A stretch of DNA of 64,000 bases, from NCBI GenBank assembly GCA_036384915.1, contig DASVLJ010000078.1, positions 186,001 through 250,000 on the forward strand, written 5' to 3'. This document shows positions 61,378 to 64,000 of this stretch, piece by piece (the stretch's first letter is position 1; each line of letters begins with the position of its first letter). Made by a program: the position numbers and the translations under genes. The notes under the pieces were generated by a model that worked only from the letters and a program-made list of their open reading frames with translations, made no database searches and was not told the DNA's origin. The DNA is from PKWO01 sp036384915. GTDB lineage: Bacteria; Pseudomonadota; Gammaproteobacteria; Burkholderiales; Burkholderiaceae_D.

Positions 61378-62616
61378 ATGAGCGAAAAAAAACCGATGCT
61401 GAGCGCGCCCGAAGCGCTCGACCTTTTGTTAGCCGCGGCCAAGCCGGTCGGCGAGACGGAACACCTGCCGATTGAAGCCGCCAACGGCCGCGTGTTGGCC
61501 GAAGCGGTCGAGTCCGCGATGAATGTGCCCCCGGCCGACAATACCCAGATGGACGGCTACGCCGTGCGTGCGGCGGATTGCGCCGGCGGCGTGGCATTGC
61601 TGCCCGTCAGTCAGCGCATTCCTGCCGGCGTGGTCGGCCAGCCACTGGCGCCGGGTAGCGCGGCGCGCATCTTCACCGGCGCCATGATCCCGCCCGGCGC
61701 CGATGCGGTCGTGATGCAAGAGCAGTGCGAAACCAGCGAGTCCGGCGATGGGCAACCCATGGTGTGCATCAAGCACAGGCCCGAAGCCGGCGAGTGGGTG
61801 CGCCGCACCGGCGAAGACATCCGTGCCGGCAGTATCATCCTGGCAGCGGGCACGCGCTTGCGTCCGCAGGAATTGGGCCTGGCCGCCTCGGTCGGCTTGG
61901 CCAGCCTGCCGGTATTCCGCCGTCTGCGTGTGGCCGTTTTTTTCACCGGGGACGAATTGGTCATGCCGGGCGAGCCCTTGAAGCCCGGCGCCATCTACAA
62001 CTCTAACCGTTTTACGCTGCGCGGCTTGCTGGAAAACCTAGGCTGCAACGTAAGCGATTTCGGTATCGTGCCGGACAACCTTGATGCCACGCGCGCCGCC
62101 CTGCGCCAGGCGGCGCGGCAACATGACTTGATCATCACGTCCGGCGGCGTCTCGGTCGGCGAGGAAGATCACGTCAAACCGGCGGTCGAAGCGGAAGGGC
62201 AGCTGAACCTGTGGCAGATCGCGATAAAGCCGGGCAAGCCGCTCGCTTTCGGCGAAGTACGTAACGAGAGCGGCAAGGCCTTCTTCGTCGGCTTGCCGGG
62301 TAATCCGGTATCGAGCTTCGTTACCTTCCTTTTGTTTGTGCGCCCCTTCATTTTGCGCCTGCAGGGCGTGCAGGATGTCGTGCCGCGCGCATTGCCCTTG
62401 CGCGCCGATTTCGCTTGGGACAAGGCTGACCGGCGCAATGAATTCCTGCGTGCGGGAATGAACCGGCAGGGCGGGCTCGACCTGTTCCCCAATCAGGGGT
62501 CGGCCGTGCTCAGTTCCGTAGCCTGGGCCGACGGCCTGGTCGACAACCCGGCCGGCAAGGTCATCAAGCCCGGCGATATGGTGCGCTTCCTGCCTTTTTC
62601 CGAGTTGCTTTCATGA
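61378..62616 (+). CDS. moeA: Molybdopterin molybdenumtransferase
   Basis: A 412-residue MoeA. It has VPPADNTQMDGYA, RIFTGAMIPPGADAVVMQE, FFTGDELV and TSGGVSVGEEDHVK, and NPVSSFVTFLLFVRP near the end. It inserts molybdate into adenylylated molybdopterin in the cytoplasm. Its stop overlaps the moaD start by four bases (ATGA). It heads the moeA-moaD-moaE-crcB run. Confidence 0.95.
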   Translation: MSEKKPMLSAPEALDLLLAAAKPVGETEHLPIEAANGRVLAEAVESAMNVPPADNTQMDGYAVRAADCAGGVALLPVSQRIPAGVVGQPLAPGSAARIFTGAMIPPGADAVVMQEQCETSESGDGQPMVCIKHRPEAGEWVRRTGEDIRAGSIILAAGTRLRPQELGLAASVGLASLPVFRRLRVAVFFTGDELVMPGEPLKPGAIYNSNRFTLRGLLENLGCNVSDFGIVPDNLDATRAALRQAARQHDLIITSGGVSVGEEDHVKPAVEAEGQLNLWQIAIKPGKPLAFGEVRNESGKAFFVGLPGNPVSSFVTFLLFVRPFILRLQGVQDVVPRALPLRADFAWDKADRRNEFLRAGMNRQGGLDLFPNQGSAVLSSVAWADGLVDNPAGKVIKPGDMVRFLPFSELLS

Positions 62617-62870
62617 AGCTGGACATTCGCTATTTCGCCAGCGTGCGGGAAAAACTCGGCATGGCGCAGGAAAACGTCGAACTGCCGGCCGGCATTGCTA
62701 CCGTGGGCGGCGTGCGCAACTTCCTCGTTGCCCGCGGCGGCGTATGGGCCGAGGTGCTTGACGGCAAGCGTGCCCTGCGCATGGCTTACAACCAGCAGAT
62801 GGCCGATGCCGCGACGCCGGTTGCGGAAGCGGGGGAAGTCGCCTTCTTCCCTCCTGTGACGGGAGGCTGA
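62613..62870 (+). CDS. moaD: Molybdopterin synthase small subunit
   Basis: An 85-residue ubiquitin-fold protein ending in PPVTGG; the terminal Gly-Gly is thiocarboxylated to carry sulfur to molybdopterin. RYFASVREKLG is typical at the start. It overlaps moeA by four bases and is followed 2 bases later by moaE, its partner. Confidence 0.94.
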   Translation: MKLDIRYFASVREKLGMAQENVELPAGIATVGGVRNFLVARGGVWAEVLDGKRALRMAYNQQMADAATPVAEAGEVAFFPPVTGG

Positions 62871-62872
62871 AG

Positions 62873-63331
62873 ATGGCGGTGCGCGTCCAGACTGCCGACT
62901 TCGACAGCAGCGCCGAGATCGCCGCGCTGCGCCGCTCCAATTCGAAGATAGGCGCCGTGGTGACGTTTCTGGGCACGGTGCGCGACTTGAACGACGGCCA
63001 AGCGGTATCGGAGATGGAGTTGGAGCACTATCCCGGCATGACCGAGAAGGCGCTGGAAGGCATCGTGGCTCAGGCGCGCTCGCGTTGGGACATCGTCGAC
63101 GCGCTGGTGATCCACCGCGTCGGACCGATGAAGCCGTTGGAGCAGATCGTGCTGGTTGCCGTGGCGTCGGCCCATCGCGGCGAAGCATTCCGCGCTTGCG
63201 AATTCATCATCGATTATCTGAAAATGGAAGCGCCGTTCTGGAAGAAGGAACAGACGCCGGAGGGGGCGCGCTGGGTCGATGCGCGCGTCAGCGACGACGA
63301 AGCACTGCAAAAATGGAAAGGGAAAGAATGA
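62873..63331 (+). CDS. moaE: Molybdopterin synthase catalytic subunit
   Basis: A 152-residue MoaE with GAVVTFLGTVRD, LEHYPGMTEKAL, HRVGPMKPLEQIVLVAVASAHRGEAF and the catalytic Lys in DYLKMEAPFWKKE. With MoaD it converts cyclic pyranopterin monophosphate to molybdopterin. The stop overlaps the crcB start by four bases. Confidence 0.95.
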   Translation: MAVRVQTADFDSSAEIAALRRSNSKIGAVVTFLGTVRDLNDGQAVSEMELEHYPGMTEKALEGIVAQARSRWDIVDALVIHRVGPMKPLEQIVLVAVASAHRGEAFRACEFIIDYLKMEAPFWKKEQTPEGARWVDARVSDDEALQKWKGKE

Positions 63332-63699
63332 ATTGGCTGGCGATTGCGATCGGCGCGACATTGGGGGCTTGGCTGCGCTATTTTCTGGGCTTGGCCCTGA
63401 CTCCGCTGTTTCGGCCGATGCAGTTGGGTACGCTAGCAGCCAATCTCGGCGGCGGCTTCATGATCGGTGTCGCCGTGGCATTTTTCAACAGCAATCCCAA
63501 CCTGTCGCCGGCCTGGCGCCTGTTCATCATCACCGGCTTCATGGGGGGGCTGACCACGTTCTCCTCGTTCTCGGCGGAGTCGATGGGCTTGCTGCAAAGC
63601 GGGGAATACGGCTGGGCATTGGCGCACACGGCGGTGCATGTGGCGGGATCGCTCGCTTGCTGTTTTGCAGGTTACGCGGCCTACAAGGCCATCGCGTGA
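63328..63699 (+). CDS. crcB: Fluoride channel CrcB/Fluc
   Basis: A 123-residue protein with four transmembrane segments and the family motifs GAWLRYFLG, GTLAANLGGGF and GGLTTFSSFSAE. It exports fluoride as a dual-topology dimer. The ATG at 63328 overlaps moaE by four bases and fits the start of the first membrane helix. No fluoride riboswitch precedes it; it depends on the molybdopterin operon. Confidence 0.93.
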   Translation: MNWLAIAIGATLGAWLRYFLGLALTPLFRPMQLGTLAANLGGGFMIGVAVAFFNSNPNLSPAWRLFIITGFMGGLTTFSSFSAESMGLLQSGEYGWALAHTAVHVAGSLACCFAGYAAYKAIA

Positions 63700-63700
63700 T

Positions 63701-63823
63701 GTAGGTTGCGCCGGCCGTCGCACGGTGAGCGTCAGCGAAGCCCGACGTAAGGAGATTGCGCTATAGCATGAGTTGACTTGACGGGCCGATGTTGGGCTTC
63801 GCATGCGCTCAGCGCCAACCTAC
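63701..63823. repeat. Palindromic dispersed repeat after crcB
   Basis: GTAGGTTGCGC at 63701 pairs with GCGCCAACCTAC at 63812-63823, and an inner pair GCGAAGCCCGAC and GTTGGGCTTCGC is nested within. The GTAGGTTGGGC...GCCCAACCTAC type is a common intergenic repeat of proteobacteria. Confidence 0.6.
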
Positions 63824-63832
63824 CTTCTTTGG

Positions 63833-64000
63833 TTAATTCAACACCCGCTCGCCTTCCCATTCCAGCGGTGAAGCGCCGCTAGGCATCTGCAACTCGATAT
63901 CCCAATCGGCCGCCTTGACGGCATCTTGCAGCACGGTGCAAAAGCCGTGCAGCATGCTGGCCGTGAAGCTCAGTTCGAAGCTGCCGTTGCGTTCGCTGAC
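63833..64000 (-). CDS. 3' end of an unrecognised gene
   Basis: The last 55 codons and TAA of a minus-strand gene that starts beyond the window. The fragment reads SFELSFTASMLHGFCTVLQDAVKAADW near its start and ends PLEWEGERVLN. The coding bias and the clean frame across the edge support a real gene. No family is recognised from this part. Confidence 0.6.
   Translation of the reverse strand, partial: VSERNGSFELSFTASMLHGFCTVLQDAVKAADWDIELQMPSGASPLEWEGERVLN

Noticed and set aside
63328..63699. Fluoride riboswitch before crcB
   Set aside because: crcB overlaps moaE by four bases, leaving no room for a leader, and no riboswitch-like fold was seen before moeA.

Overview
The window reads as chromosome of a betaproteobacterium of the order Burkholderiales. 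The gene set and order (alaA, hom, thrC, then moeA-moaD-moaE; a GC-rich coding bias; an arn lipid A modification cluster with the two ArnA activities on separate genes) suggest an Oxalobacteraceae-like organism. That placement is an inference from gene content. No tRNA, rRNA, CRISPR array, insertion sequence or prophage module was seen.

Left end (1-23.4 kb), the accessory part. A partial allophanate hydrolase is followed by a lipoprotein carrying a DUF4214 domain and an NHL propeller. Next comes a tightly packed plus-strand operon of nine genes (4112-16667). It encodes a subtilisin-like protease without a signal peptide, three large proteins I do not recognise, two very small ones, a 247-residue protein, and two modular cell-wall hydrolases. 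One hydrolase is a GH19-like lysin with a histidine-rich segment. The other combines a caspase-like region, a GH24 lysozyme and an M15 peptidase. A convergent gene (16973-18997) encodes a protein whose N-terminus resembles that of proteins associated with extracellular contractile injection systems. Both transcription units carry the same CTGTCAA-N2-TTGACAG type palindrome upstream, which looks like a LuxR-type box. I consider this the most likely undescribed system here: a co-regulated, possibly quorum-controlled lytic or effector arsenal. After it comes a three-gene minus-strand operon: an MglA-like GTPase, a soluble histidine kinase, and a receiver domain fused to a PilB/GspE-type ATPase.

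Middle (23.8-48.9 kb). A TetR-controlled cluster (DUF4148 protein, SDR, quinone-oxidoreductase-like protein, two alpha/beta hydrolases, SCP2-like protein) has two lesions: a frameshift at about 26557 and an in-frame amber codon at 29070. Then come sodB, phoH and bcp, the arn genes (arnB, arnC, split arnA, arnD) and an oxidoreductase. Two more DUF4214 lipoproteins follow, one paired with a SCO1/SenC protein. After them lie an RNA ligase with an HNH protein, an ArsR-SRPBCC-DHFR operon whose first gene looks leaderless, and an ArnT-like transferase with a Mth938-domain protein.

Right end (49-64 kb), conserved core. alaA and hom are separated from thrC by a threonine-degradation module (XRE-cupin regulator, kbl, epimerase-type threonine dehydrogenase). 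Next are a tail-specific protease, an unrecognised membrane protein, the molybdopterin genes moeA-moaD-moaE and crcB, and the 3' end of an unrecognised gene. Dispersed palindromic repeats sit in several intergenic gaps.
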